Positions 9,209 through 17,882 of a DNA stretch of 64,000 bases are shown here, one piece after another. The DNA lies in the NCBI GenBank assembly GCA_001940645.1, contig MDVS01000047.1, forward strand, positions 1-64,000, given 5' to 3'. The stretch is from Candidatus Heimdallarchaeota archaeon LC_3 (GTDB lineage: Archaea; Asgardarchaeota; Heimdallarchaeia; Hodarchaeales; LC-3). A program made the position numbers and the translations under genes. A model generated the notes under the pieces. The model had not been told where the DNA came from. It searched no databases and saw only the letters and a program-made list of their open reading frames with translations. How positions within the stretch are numbered: the stretch's first letter is position 1; each line of letters starts with the position of its first letter.

Positions 9209-9769
9209 ATGATTGTTGAATATGTAACGAAATTTGGAAAAACAAAAATTATTTTGAAAAAAGGAGATATTACGAAACAAAAAACCAATGTGATTGTAAA
9301 TGCAGCAAACACAGGATTATTGGGTGGTGGAGGAGTCGATGGAGCAATTCATCAGGCAGCTGGACCTAATTTAATGTCTGAATTAAAAAAAAAATTTGAG
9401 TATTGTGCTACTGGTGATTTAGTAGTTACAGGTTCAGGAAATTTACAAAAAAATAATGTTAAATATATATTTCATGCTGTAGGTCCAGTTTGGCAAGATG
9501 GAACAAAGAATGAATCAAATTTGTTGTCTTCTTGCTATAACAAAAGTATTATTAAACTCAAGGAACTTAATCTAAATTCAATATCATTTCCTTCTATTAG
9601 TACAGGAATTTATGGTTATCCTATTATTAAAGCTTCAGAAATTGCTCTAAAAACTGTAATTAATTTGATTATTGAAAAAGAAAATGAATTTGAATCGATT
9701 TATTTTATTTTGTTTTCTGATAGTGATTTTAGTATATATTTATCTGTTTTAGAAGAAATTTTTAAATAA
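9209..9769 (+). CDS. macrodomain protein, likely O-acetyl-ADP-ribose deacetylase / ADP-ribosyl hydrolase
   Basis: This is a stand-alone macrodomain of the MacroD/YmdB type, which binds ADP-ribose and usually removes it from proteins or hydrolyses O-acetyl-ADP-ribose. Visible hallmarks are GDIT at about residues 20-23, VNAAN at about 31-35, the glycine loop GGGGVDGAIHQAAG at about 39-52, HAVGP, and SISTGIYGYP near 131-140. These match the active-site loops of the MacroD class. At 186 residues the size fits a single domain. A good Shine-Dalgarno, AGGAG, lies at 9198-9202 before the ATG. It appears to be monocistronic. Confidence 0.93.
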   Translation: MIVEYVTKFGKTKIILKKGDITKQKTNVIVNAANTGLLGGGGVDGAIHQAAGPNLMSELKKKFEYCATGDLVVTGSGNLQKNNVKYIFHAVGPVWQDGTKNESNLLSSCYNKSIIKLKELNLNSISFPSISTGIYGYPIIKASEIALKTVINLIIEKENEFESIYFILFSDSDFSIYLSVLEEIFK

Positions 9770-9875
9770 AATCGAATTTTCATCCATAAACACAATTAAT
9801 AGAACTTAGATTATTGTATTTTTTAAAACCATATTCTGTAATCAAATCCCTGTATAAATTGAAAAGATAAGAATA

Positions 9876-11486
9876 ATGCATCTAATTACTTTAAAAATCA
9901 AATCAATTAATATTTATCTGATTATTATTTTTTTGATAGGATCTCTTATTCGATTTTTATTATCTTTTGAAATTCCTGGAGTAATTCATCCAGATGAACA
10001 TTACCAAGGATTAGAGATAGCACATTATTTAGTTTATGGTTATGGAGAGCTCACATGGGAATGGAGACTTTCCGAAATTGCTCCAATTCGTTCAATAATG
10101 TTTCCACTACAATTAGCATTTATCATGAAAATTGGTTCAATAATTGGGTTGGATTATGAACTAATTTTATTTTTAACTAGATTATGGACAGCAATATTAT
10201 CTTCTTTACTAATAATTTTAGTCTATTACTTTGTTTTCTTATTAATACCTGAAAGTATGAATTTGAAATCAAGAAAAAACATAGCTTTAATTGCAAGTTT
10301 TCTAATAGCTATTAATTCAGTATTACTTAAATATTCTTGGCATACTTTCACTAATGTTTATGTTTTGCCATTTATTATCGCAAGTTTAATCCTTTTAATA
10401 AAAAAATATGAAAGTTATAAGAGAATGGTTTCTGGTTGTATAATTGGAGGGCTTTTTATGTCATATTCATTGATATTAAGACCTGAAATCATAATTTTTT
10501 ACATTATTTTTTTTATCTTTAATGTTAAATACTTATTAGCAAAAAAGACTATTTATTGGATTATTGGAATTTTTTTTGGACAAATAATTAGCGGAATCTT
10601 TGATTTTCTATTTTATGGAACGTCACCCTTCCAAACTACCATAAACTTTTTGATTTTTCAGACTGAGGGATCTGAATTCTGGGGAATCCAACCCTTCGGT
10701 TATTATAGTTATTTATTTTTATCTAAGAATGTTGTAAATATTTTCCTATTAATTTTCAGCTTTCTTTATATAATTATTTCTTTAGGTGTGATTTTATATA
10801 AGTCAAGAGATTTTTCTCTTTTTTTTAAGAACACTAAAAGAGATGTTTTATTGATTCGATTAATCAAATTTTCAGGAATAACTTTTTTATATCTCTTATT
10901 TTGGGAAGTAATTTCCCATAAAGAAGAGCGGTTTCTCCTCCCTTGGTTAGTTTTTTTCCTAATTTTTCAATCTCTAACGATTTTTTTAATGATTAGAACT
11001 GGATTATTTGTATCTACTAAAATAAATAATAGATTTAAAGTATTTGATAAGAATAATTTCTTAATTATTATGAATCAATTAAAATATTCGTTTATTGCAC
11101 TAGTTTTATTCATATTAGTTGTTCAAAATTCTTTTCTTTTTTTAAATTCAGATTCTACTCCTTATCAAGAAATTGAATTAAGTGTGTTATATGTGGGAAA
11201 ACAACAAGATGTAACTGGATTGGTAGTGGTTTTCTCGAGACCTCACTACATAGGAACGATGGCATATTTACATCAACCCAATATACCAGTTTTACGAATC
11301 ACCAACAGTTTTTTATATGAGAATTATTCATTTATATTTCCCGTACGATATAATTATTTAATAATACCTCATGAATATTATTCAGAGTTTGAATTCATTA
11401 CATCTGATTTATTCAAAGGTAAATATATTATTGATAAAACTGTTAATGGAGATTATCCTGTTGATGTTTGGAAACTAAGTAACTAG
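9876..11486 (+). CDS. GT22 family polyprenol-phosphate-mannose-dependent mannosyltransferase (ALG9/PIG-B-like)
   Basis: This is an integral-membrane GT-C glycosyltransferase of 536 residues. About ten hydrophobic helices follow a short N-terminus. The first external loop carries HPDEHYQGLEIAHYLVYG followed by TWEW and a later IRS, which is the characteristic GT22 catalytic loop of eukaryotic ALG9, ALG12 and PIG-B enzymes. The acidic pair DE is the expected catalytic or metal-binding site. The C-terminal 100 residues form a soluble domain. A role in N-glycan or glycolipid mannosylation is inferred from the family. No close partner gene lies beside it. No clear ribosome-binding site is visible before the ATG. 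Confidence 0.85.
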   Translation: MHLITLKIKSINIYLIIIFLIGSLIRFLLSFEIPGVIHPDEHYQGLEIAHYLVYGYGELTWEWRLSEIAPIRSIMFPLQLAFIMKIGSIIGLDYELILFLTRLWTAILSSLLIILVYYFVFLLIPESMNLKSRKNIALIASFLIAINSVLLKYSWHTFTNVYVLPFIIASLILLIKKYESYKRMVSGCIIGGLFMSYSLILRPEIIIFYIIFFIFNVKYLLAKKTIYWIIGIFFGQIISGIFDFLFYGTSPFQTTINFLIFQTEGSEFWGIQPFGYYSYLFLSKNVVNIFLLIFSFLYIIISLGVILYKSRDFSLFFKNTKRDVLLIRLIKFSGITFLYLLFWEVISHKEERFLLPWLVFFLIFQSLTIFLMIRTGLFVSTKINNRFKVFDKNNFLIIMNQLKYSFIALVLFILVVQNSFLFLNSDSTPYQEIELSVLYVGKQQDVTGLVVVFSRPHYIGTMAYLHQPNIPVLRITNSFLYENYSFIFPVRYNYLIIPHEYYSEFEFITSDLFKGKYIIDKTVNGDYPVDVWKLSN

Positions 11487-11497
11487 AAGAAAGAAAG

Positions 11498-11824
11498 TTA
11501 TTTATTACCATTTTTTATAAATTTTAATGCAGATAAAAGCTCATTATCTTCTATTTGGCTTTTCTTCTTTATTGACATTACTTGGACTAATCCATCTTTT
11601 GATTCCTCGGATTTAACAAAATCCGAAAGATCCTGTTTTGAATTTCTCTCCGGATTAATTCTGTTATTAAGACTGTAAATCCGTTCTTCGATTTTGTTTA
11701 ATGCAGTTTCAACCAAAACAAACTTTTTTGATATTTGATCAGCTATAGTTTGCAAAGCAATTGGTAAATATTCATTAAAATCTTCCACAGATTTATTTAA
11801 ATTAATTGACTCATCTTCCAACAA
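11498..11824 (-). CDS. hypothetical protein cotranscribed with aMBF1
   Basis: I do not recognise this protein of roughly 108 residues. It is mainly predicted helical and charged, with heptad-like spacing in the middle (DFNEYLPIALQTIADQISKKF and on to NKIEERIYSLNNRI). That suggests a short coiled coil. The longest frame begins at a GTG inside the aMBF1 gene (11890). I place the start at the TTG at 11824 because GTAGG lies six bases ahead and it follows the aMBF1 stop by 28 bases. Context suggests an accessory factor of the aMBF1 transcription unit. Confidence 0.6.
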   Translation of the reverse strand: MLEDESINLNKSVEDFNEYLPIALQTIADQISKKFVLVETALNKIEERIYSLNNRINPERNSKQDLSDFVKSEESKDGLVQVMSIKKKSQIEDNELLSALKFIKNGNK

Positions 11825-11852
11825 TATCAACCTACTTGGAGATAATTTGTTA

Positions 11853-12410
11853 CTATTTATTTTTCTTTTTTCGAATACGAGCAAAATCACCGAGTGTCAA
11901 AGTTCTTGATTGATTAGATGAATCTTTTTGATTATAGTTGCCTGTAACAGTCGTCTGACTACTATCTTCAACTAATTTAATTTCTAATATTTTTTCAAGT
12001 TTTTTAATTAAATCATCTTTAGGTCGAATTTTCCCTGATTCCACACGAGCTAATAAATTTTCTCGAATGAATAAAGATTCAGATACATCTTTTCTAGTAA
12101 GACCAAGACGTTCTCTTGTTTGTTGAATGAGAGTTCCAAAATTTTCCACGAGAAATGCTTCATCTTTTCTGCGGTTTGGTGGTGAATATCCCGACCTTCT
12201 ACCGCCTCCACTAGATCCGAATCTATTAGGAGGTGGCCTACCCCCTGAAGAACCTCTAAATGAAGTTTTAGAATATGATTTCCTTGATAGCGTTTGGACA
12301 GGTTTCCCAAATTTACCACATGAAGGACATGCATTAACTTCTGCTCCTTCAATAAGATACTTTTTAACAAAAGGATTTTCTATTCCACATAATTCACATT
12401 CTGATTCCAT
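11853..12410 (-). CDS. archaeal multiprotein bridging factor aMBF1
   Basis: This is the archaeal homologue of eukaryotic MBF1, a helix-turn-helix protein linked to TBP-dependent transcription and to stalled ribosomes. The N-terminus has a zinc ribbon with CxxC pairs (CELCG at about residue 5 and CPSCG near 28). A linker of about 35 residues rich in Gly, Arg, Pro and Ser follows. The Cro/C1-type HTH is at about 95-150 (QQTRERLGLTRKDVSESLF.RENLLARVESGKIRP). The linker is unusually RGG-like, which may help RNA binding (inference). The ATG lies at the predicted transcription start, so the mRNA may be leaderless. Confidence 0.92.
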   Translation of the reverse strand: MESECELCGIENPFVKKYLIEGAEVNACPSCGKFGKPVQTLSRKSYSKTSFRGSSGGRPPPNRFGSSGGGRRSGYSPPNRRKDEAFLVENFGTLIQQTRERLGLTRKDVSESLFIRENLLARVESGKIRPKDDLIKKLEKILEIKLVEDSSQTTVTGNYNQKDSSNQSRTLTLGDFARIRKKKNK

Positions 12411-12432
12411 AATTAATCACAAATTCATACAG

Positions 12433-12440
12433 TTTATAAA
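12433..12440 (-). promoter_or_regulatory. TATA box of the aMBF1 gene (leaderless promoter)
   Basis: TTTATAAA lies with 22 bases between it and the aMBF1 ATG. The archaeal TATA-to-start distance of about 25 bases would put the first transcribed base at or next to the A of the ATG. No Shine-Dalgarno is visible, which fits a leaderless mRNA. The rest of the 12411-12741 gap shows no gene or structured RNA that I can support. Confidence 0.5.
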
Positions 12441-12741
12441 TAAATACTCTAGGAATTCCTTAATTAAAATTTTATGCTTATGGACAAGAGACTATAATTC
12501 ACTATCCCTTAACAATAATATTTTATAGGTGAAAAACAACTTTTAATTATAATTAATTTAGTATTCTTTATTGGTTATAAAATCAATTTATTCAAATTTT
12601 AAAGAAACGAATTCGTAGAAAGCTCAGAAAATGATTGTATTTGCAACTGGAGCAAATTAAATGTATTGTACAAATATCTCATCCAACAAACAAGTAAAGG
12701 AATCATTTTTTGAATCATTTTTTTTACCCTGAGGTTTAATA

Positions 12742-13935
12742 GTGGCAGAAAATTATGATGAAATTTCATCAGACTTTATTAATATACAGCAGGAAAATGA
12801 AATACAAAGAAAAATCAGAGCAATTAAAAACGAAGCTAAAATTATTGAAAGGCAAAAAAATGATTTAACAAAACAACTACGTGAAATTAGAAGTGATATA
12901 TCTAAATTAAGACGTGCACCTTTAGTTGTGGGTTCCATTATTGAATCAATACCAAAAAGTAATCAAGTCGTAGTTAGGAGCACAACTGGTCCCCAATTTG
13001 TAGTTCATCATGCTGATACTCTTGATAGCGATGATTTAATTCCGAATACGAATGTTGCATTGAATCAAAGATACTTCAGCGTAGTAGGAATACTTCCTTC
13101 AACCCAGGATCCATTAGTAAGAGGAATGGAATATGAAGAAAAACCTAATGTTAATTTCAATGACATTGGAGCTTTATCAGATCAAATTCTTGAAATTTGT
13201 GAAGCTATTGAGCTTAGTCTAAAATACCCAGAAAGATTTTCTAGGATTGGTATTGAAAGTCCGAAAGGAGTTTTGTTATATGGTCCACCCGGATCAGGAA
13301 AGACTTTAATTGCGAAAGCAATAGCAAGCGAAACAAATGCTTCTTTTATTTCAGTTGTTGGTTCAGAATTAGTCCAAAAATACATAGGTGAAGGTGCTCG
13401 ATTAGTTAGGGATCTTTTTCAATTTGCGAGAAAAAAAGCCCCTGCTATTATTTTTATTGATGAATTAGACGCAATAGGAGCACGTAGAACAGAAATATCA
13501 ACTTCTGGAGACAGAGAGGTAGCTAGAACGCTTCTTCAACTTTTTGTAGAGATTGATGGATTCAAGAGCAATGAAAATGTTAAGATTATTGGATCAACAA
13601 ACAGACCAGACATCCTTGATCCTGCTTTAATGAGACCCGGAAGGTTTGATCGTCATGTAAAAATTCCAATGCCAAACAAGCAAGGAAGGTTGGAAATTTT
13701 ATCCATCCATTCACGAAATCTAAATGTTAAGAAAGATATCAATTTTCATTTGTTCACTGATAAGATGGATGGATTCACAGGAGCAGACATTCACTCAGTG
13801 TGTCAAGAAGCAGGAATGAATGCGATTAAAGCCCGAAGAGTTCGCATAAAAAATGATGATTTTCTTGAGGCAATTATTAAAGTTAAACTTAATAGAAAAG
13901 AAGTAGAAAATGAAAATAGTATTACATATGCTTAG
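12742..13935 (+). CDS. pan: proteasome-activating nucleotidase PAN
   Basis: PAN is the hexameric AAA ATPase that unfolds proteins for the archaeal 20S proteasome. The 397-residue protein has an N-terminal coiled coil (about 15-60), an OB domain (about 60-125) and a AAA module. The module shows Walker A GPPGSGKT at 181-188, Walker B IIFIDELDA near 237, and the second region of homology ending RPGRFDRHVKIP. The C-terminus reads ITYA: Tyr is penultimate as in the HbYX gate-opening motif, but Thr rather than a hydrophobic residue precedes it. The start is GTG with GAGG eight bases upstream. No proteasome subunit gene lies in this window. Confidence 0.95.
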   Translation: MAENYDEISSDFINIQQENEIQRKIRAIKNEAKIIERQKNDLTKQLREIRSDISKLRRAPLVVGSIIESIPKSNQVVVRSTTGPQFVVHHADTLDSDDLIPNTNVALNQRYFSVVGILPSTQDPLVRGMEYEEKPNVNFNDIGALSDQILEICEAIELSLKYPERFSRIGIESPKGVLLYGPPGSGKTLIAKAIASETNASFISVVGSELVQKYIGEGARLVRDLFQFARKKAPAIIFIDELDAIGARRTEISTSGDREVARTLLQLFVEIDGFKSNENVKIIGSTNRPDILDPALMRPGRFDRHVKIPMPNKQGRLEILSIHSRNLNVKKDINFHLFTDKMDGFTGADIHSVCQEAGMNAIKARRVRIKNDDFLEAIIKVKLNRKEVENENSITYA

Positions 13936-13957
13936 GTAAAAGTTGATTTATTTATTT

Positions 13958-14851
13958 TTACTTAATAACAATTATACATTCATAGACCCTGTGGACTGTA
14001 TGGGGAGCAACTGATTTTACTTTATGTGAAATAATCTTGGTTAGTGAATAATCAGAAAAATCGCCTTCTTTTAATAAATTGTTAAGTAATTCAACCGCTT
14101 GAGAGTTTTCAGATGATTTTATAACATCATGAATTAATAACCAACCCTTTTTTCCTCTCAATGACAACAACGCTGATTTTAAATGAGCATGTTCAATTTT
14201 GAAATAACCCATTAATACAATATCTGCCCATTGTTTTGGTGATTTCTCACGACAATCCCCTTCAATTATTGTATAACTATTTTTTGATGGTAGATTATTT
14301 AATTTGATTGTTTTTTGTAAATAAAATATTGCATTATTATTTAACTCCAACGCTACTAAAGAAATACCTTGAACGTTTACAACTAATGGCAAAGAGAGAT
14401 TACCTACACATGCAAACATATCTAGTATATGAAGATCACCTTTTACTTCATTTCTCGCTTTTAGAGCATTAACCCAATCAATAATTCTTTTTCGCTCTCC
14501 ATGATTTCCTACAGAAAACATTAAATTACTGGTATTTAAGTTAAACTTGCATCCAAGTTCCTTATGAATAGTTTCTGCTTCTTTTATTCCTACAATAATA
14601 TTAATATTTGGTGTTCGAAAAATACCGGTTATTTCATCTTGAATTTCAGCTATTGAGGAAATACCAGATGGAGAGACAATTTTTAAGATAGATTCTGCTA
14701 ATTTAAATCGATAACTATACAAATTCTCATGAAATTTAACAAGAGCAACATGTCCAATCTTCTTATAAGATCTCGGCAAAAAAATAATTAACTCATTTGG
14801 TAGAAAATGAGCTACTTCCCTTAATAAAATATTATGGAATCTAGATGGCAT
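13958..14851 (-). CDS. taw2: Trm5/Tyw2-like tRNA modification enzyme, probably Taw2
   Basis: This is a class I SAM-dependent enzyme acting at position 37 of tRNA-Phe. Taw2 transfers the aminocarboxypropyl group in wyosine synthesis. The 297-residue protein has an N-terminal region with the family motif MFSVGNHGERKR at about 130-141. A SAM-binding loop DMFACVGNLSLP and an acidic VALELNNNA strand end follow. The later motif is IVLMGYF. Trm5 has an NLP-type motif there, while archaeal Taw2 has MGY, which favours Taw2. It is the last gene of the ribosomal cluster, 49 bases after S14, where other archaea continue with S8. Trm5 remains the alternative. Confidence 0.8.
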   Translation of the reverse strand: MPSRFHNILLREVAHFLPNELIIFLPRSYKKIGHVALVKFHENLYSYRFKLAESILKIVSPSGISSIAEIQDEITGIFRTPNINIIVGIKEAETIHKELGCKFNLNTSNLMFSVGNHGERKRIIDWVNALKARNEVKGDLHILDMFACVGNLSLPLVVNVQGISLVALELNNNAIFYLQKTIKLNNLPSKNSYTIIEGDCREKSPKQWADIVLMGYFKIEHAHLKSALLSLRGKKGWLLIHDVIKSSENSQAVELLNNLLKEGDFSDYSLTKIISHKVKSVAPHTVHRVYECIIVIK

Positions 14852-14900
14852 AAAATCATTTTTCCAAGAATATCATCCTTGGTTATAAAAATAGATTAAA

Positions 14901-15056
14901 TTAGAATTTTCGAAAACCAATATCGTTGGCAACTTCTCTAAAACAACGACGACAAAACATTATACCATATCTTCTTATAATAGCTCTATGAGTTCCACAA
15001 CGTTGACATTCACGAGCTCCTGGCCCATATTTTTTCCTTTCGGTAGTAGTGCTCAT
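14901..15056 (-). CDS. rps14: 30S ribosomal protein S14 type Z (uS14)
   Basis: This is a short gene of 51 residues, starting [13 protein letters not shown] and ending IGFRKF. It has two zinc-binding CxxC pairs, CQRC and CRRC, as in the zinc-containing archaeal and eukaryotic S14/S29 form. It binds 16S rRNA in the small-subunit head. The ATG begins immediately after the L5 stop codon with no spacer, so it is translationally coupled to L5. The length and position after L5 are exactly as in other archaea. Confidence 0.95.
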   Translation of the reverse strand: MSTTTERKKYGPGARECQRCGTHRAIIRRYGIMFCRRCFREVANDIGFRKF

Positions 15057-15626
15057 CTAATAAAAATCCTCCTCAAATTTATCTTCAATTTGTAAATTCT
15101 CAAAATGGTTCAAATACCAGGTAATCGCTTCTTCTTTTGTTAATCGGTGTCTTTGTGGGATCCTTCGTCTTTGTATTTTTCGTTTTTTAATTCTATAACC
15201 GAATCTTTTCAGATTTGCGGTTACAGTAAATCCATAAACTCCAATTTTTGGATCATATTTAACATTAGGAAGATTCAAATGATCATGAATAGTAACTGAG
15301 AAGTTACCAAATTTATCAAAATTTTTTGTAAGAACTCGATCTTCTAAAGCGTAGAAAGCTTTTTTAAGAAATTCAAATCCAAATTCCCCTCTCAAAGTTA
15401 CATGGCATCCTATTGGTTCACCTTTTCTGATTCCAAAGCCTCTAACTGAATCTTTTGAACGGGAATCAGCTGCTTTCCTTCCAGTGAGTGCTTCTGCTAG
15501 TACTCTGGCACGCTCTAATTCTGGACCGCTTTTTCCTACCGCAAAATTTATTACAACTTTTTCCAATCTTGGTAACCGAGAAGGGTTTTCCCAATCTTTT
15601 TCGAATTTTTTAACGTCAACTTGCAA
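15057..15626 (-). CDS. rpl5: 50S ribosomal protein L5 (uL5)
   Basis: uL5 binds 5S rRNA in the central protuberance. The 189-residue protein shows the family pattern: PRLEKVVINFAVGKSG near 20-35, the LTGRKAADSRSKDSVRGFGIRKGEPIG region, and FGNFSVTIHDHLNLP. The start is TTG, supported by GGTGA five bases upstream. It abuts S14 and follows S4e with a 34-base gap. The C-terminal 25 residues (HRLTKEEAITWYLNHF onward) extend slightly beyond the conserved core. Confidence 0.97.
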   Translation of the reverse strand: MQVDVKKFEKDWENPSRLPRLEKVVINFAVGKSGPELERARVLAEALTGRKAADSRSKDSVRGFGIRKGEPIGCHVTLRGEFGFEFLKKAFYALEDRVLTKNFDKFGNFSVTIHDHLNLPNVKYDPKIGVYGFTVTANLKRFGYRIKKRKIQRRRIPQRHRLTKEEAITWYLNHFENLQIEDKFEEDFY

Positions 15627-15660
15627 TTTTTCTCACCATCGAATCAATTTTTGAAAACAT

Positions 15661-16455
15661 TTATTCCTCATTAGCTACTTCAGGATTATTATGTTGATAT
15701 TGGTATAATTCAGGTTGTTCTGATCCGATTACGAAAAGATTTTCCATTGCTGTAATAATTTGTCCTTCATCAGGAGTTTTTATGAAACAGATGGAACGAT
15801 TTTTACCAATTCTTTTTTCATAATGTTGTAAATGTCCCCATTTACCTGTGTTTACACCAGCTTTTACTAAAACACTTGCTCCCTCTTGAAATGGATAAAA
15901 ATCTAGAACTATATTTTTTTCTATGTCATATTTGATTGTTCCTTTTGTTTGGTACGTTGATGGATCGTCCCATTTTGACTCATATTTACCTGATTCTGGT
16001 TTAGGTAGATAAATATTCCTACCATTAGAACAATTTATTTGAGTATAACCATGTCTAAGGGTTGTTTTGCTACGTACATTCAACAATTTCCAATGAGAAT
16101 GTTCTTCATCAATTTCTACGATATTTAACTTTCTTCTACCCTGCCAGTAAAGCACACGATAATGCTTTTTCATAGCAGGAATGGAAATAACATCCATTGG
16201 ACCAATAACATATCGAGTATCATTTATTGCTTTATTATCAACTAAAATTCCCTTAGTATTTAAAATGTATTTAAGTTCTTTTCTATTTTGAGCGTAATGA
16301 AATATATCGCGGAACACGATTCCCAGTGGAATACCCTCGCGTGAATGAGCACCGGGTCGGGCATGAAAAGTAAATTTATTTTCACGCCTTGGTATTTGAT
16401 ATGTTGCGGGTGCTGCTAATCTTTTCTGGTGTCTTTTAGCTCCTTTTTTTCCCAT
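15661..16455 (-). CDS. rps4e: 30S ribosomal protein S4e (eS4)
   Basis: eS4 is an archaeal/eukaryotic small-subunit protein. The sequence begins MGKKGAKRHQKRLAAPATYQ, the standard eS4 start. It continues with an S4-like RNA-binding domain (KELKYILNTKGILVDNK) and a central domain, and ends with a KOW-type region containing GVNTGKWGHLQHYEKRIGKN. The longest frame starts at a TTG 12 bases upstream; the ATG at 16455 is chosen because it matches the family start. The last 20 residues are a short, polar extension. Confidence 0.96.
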   Translation of the reverse strand: MGKKGAKRHQKRLAAPATYQIPRRENKFTFHARPGAHSREGIPLGIVFRDIFHYAQNRKELKYILNTKGILVDNKAINDTRYVIGPMDVISIPAMKKHYRVLYWQGRRKLNIVEIDEEHSHWKLLNVRSKTTLRHGYTQINCSNGRNIYLPKPESGKYESKWDDPSTYQTKGTIKYDIEKNIVLDFYPFQEGASVLVKAGVNTGKWGHLQHYEKRIGKNRSICFIKTPDEGQIITAMENLFVIGSEQPELYQYQHNNPEVANEE

Positions 16456-16485
16456 TTTTATTCTCAATCCTTTCTTTTGTAAATA

Positions 16486-16875
16486 TTAATCTGATACATT
16501 ATCTGAAACTTTTTTTGGAGAAAATCGTTCAAACATCTTCTTGCGATCTTCATTTTTTTCAACAGTCGTTATGACGCAGTTGCTTGGCTCAATCCAATGG
16601 AAAATTTCCGTTGAGTCAGTCTTGGTTGTTTTTATACCCTCAATTTGAATTTTCATCTTTTTCAAGCTGATTTTGATTACCTTTTTTTGCCAGCCTGAAT
16701 GTTTTCCTTTAATAACAAGAACTGTATCTCCTTTTCTGACAGGGAGAGATCGTGTGTGAATTTCTTCTCTTAATTCTTTTGATAGATGAACGTTAAGCAA
16801 CCTCTTTCTTTGGTGATAAGGTAAATTGCGGAACATTTCACGATTTTTTCGAGGTCTTGAATATTTTAATTTCAT
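16486..16875 (-). CDS. rpl24: 50S ribosomal protein L24 (uL24)
   Basis: uL24 is an assembly-initiating large-subunit protein. In the 129-residue sequence, the N-terminus contains the archaeal/eukaryotic pattern KYSRPRKNREMFRNLPYHQRKRLLNVHLSKELRE. The KOW motif RKGDTVLVIKGKHSGWQKKV is at about 48-68. It lies between L14 and S4e, the canonical place. The C-terminal 20 residues are charged and variable. Confidence 0.96.
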   Translation of the reverse strand: MKLKYSRPRKNREMFRNLPYHQRKRLLNVHLSKELREEIHTRSLPVRKGDTVLVIKGKHSGWQKKVIKISLKKMKIQIEGIKTTKTDSTEIFHWIEPSNCVITTVEKNEDRKKMFERFSPKKVSDNVSD

Positions 16876-16911
16876 ATTTTACACTAATACCTGGATTAAA
16901 TTACCATCTAA

Positions 16912-17340
16912 TTATATAATCATAGTTGCTGTAGAAGCAATTCTTGGAAATCGTTCAGCAGCTTCTTTAGCAACTGCACCACGAATTTCTGATCCCTTAG
17001 GATCTCCGATTTCATTTGTAACAACAGCTGCGTTATCGTAAAATGCTATTATTGTTCCGTCTGATCGACGAATTCTTTGTCTTTGTCTTACTACGACAGC
17101 ATGGACTATTTGGCGACGTATTTTTTGACTACCCTTTGTAACAGAACATATTATCAAGTCACCAATTTTTGCACTTGGAATTCGGCTCAAACGAGTTTTT
17201 GCTCCTTTCACAGCAATTAAATTTAGTAACCTTGCCCCTGAATTATCAGAAGCTAGCAATTCAGCACCAATAGGTAGACCACGAGTGAATTTAGCGATGG
17301 GCCCCCCACCTGCTTTTCTTTTTATTCCTTTCTTTGCCAC
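16912..17340 (-). CDS. rpl14: 50S ribosomal protein L14 (uL14)
   Basis: uL14 sits at the subunit interface next to the elongation-factor site. The 142-residue sequence has the conserved core SDNSGARLLNLIAVKGAKTRLSR, then GDLIICSVTKGS, and FYDNAAVVTNEIGDPKGSEIRGAVAKEAAERFPRIAS near the C-terminus. The start is GTG in 'GTGGCAAAG'. The N-terminal 20 residues (Lys and Gly rich) are typical of archaea. Confidence 0.97.
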   Translation of the reverse strand: MAKKGIKRKAGGGPIAKFTRGLPIGAELLASDNSGARLLNLIAVKGAKTRLSRIPSAKIGDLIICSVTKGSQKIRRQIVHAVVVRQRQRIRRSDGTIIAFYDNAAVVTNEIGDPKGSEIRGAVAKEAAERFPRIASTATMII

Positions 17341-17361
17341 AATTTACACTCTCAAAGGGTT

Positions 17362-17712
17362 TTATTCCTTAGCTTCCTCTAATACTTCAATAACACAAAA
17401 TGCTATTGTTTTAGCAATTTTGCGACATTCTCCAATTTTGATTCGCTGACCTACCCTAGCATCAATGCAAGGAGGGTTATATGCGCTTACTTTAGAAGTT
17501 TTTCTTAAATATCTATTATATTTCTTATCGAGTACTAACATTGACCTTTGAATGGTAACTGAATAGTGATTTTTATCAGAAACTACAGTGCCAGTCAAAG
17601 TTTTACCTCTGATACTTAAATTACCATGGAAAGGGCAATGTACATCCGAACATGTTGATTTAGGAGCAGGGGCAAACCCTATATCTCTGCCACGTGGATT
17701 GGTTTTACTCAT
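17362..17712 (-). CDS. rps17: 30S ribosomal protein S17 (uS17)
   Basis: uS17 is an early-assembly small-subunit protein. The sequence shows the archaeal pattern CSDVHCPFHGNLSIRGKTLTGTVVSDK, followed by SVTIQRSMLVLDKKYNRYLRKTSKVSAYNPPC and VGQRIKIGECRKIAKTIAFCV. An in-frame GTG lies 12 bases upstream; the ATG at 17712 is chosen because it gives the family's normal N-terminus. Position between Rpp29 and L14 is canonical. Confidence 0.96.
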   Translation of the reverse strand: MSKTNPRGRDIGFAPAPKSTCSDVHCPFHGNLSIRGKTLTGTVVSDKNHYSVTIQRSMLVLDKKYNRYLRKTSKVSAYNPPCIDARVGQRIKIGECRKIAKTIAFCVIEVLEEAKE

Positions 17713-17882
17713 TAATAGGACCACTGATCTTTATTTTATTTAGATTAATTTTAAAGGTAATAATGGAACTTAAATTCTCATTAATAGATATTTAAATCCT
17801 TAAATTGGTATTGAACTATATTTTAATGAGACTGGCTTAATATAAATATTTGATAATTTAGACTTAAAAATAAAAAACGATT

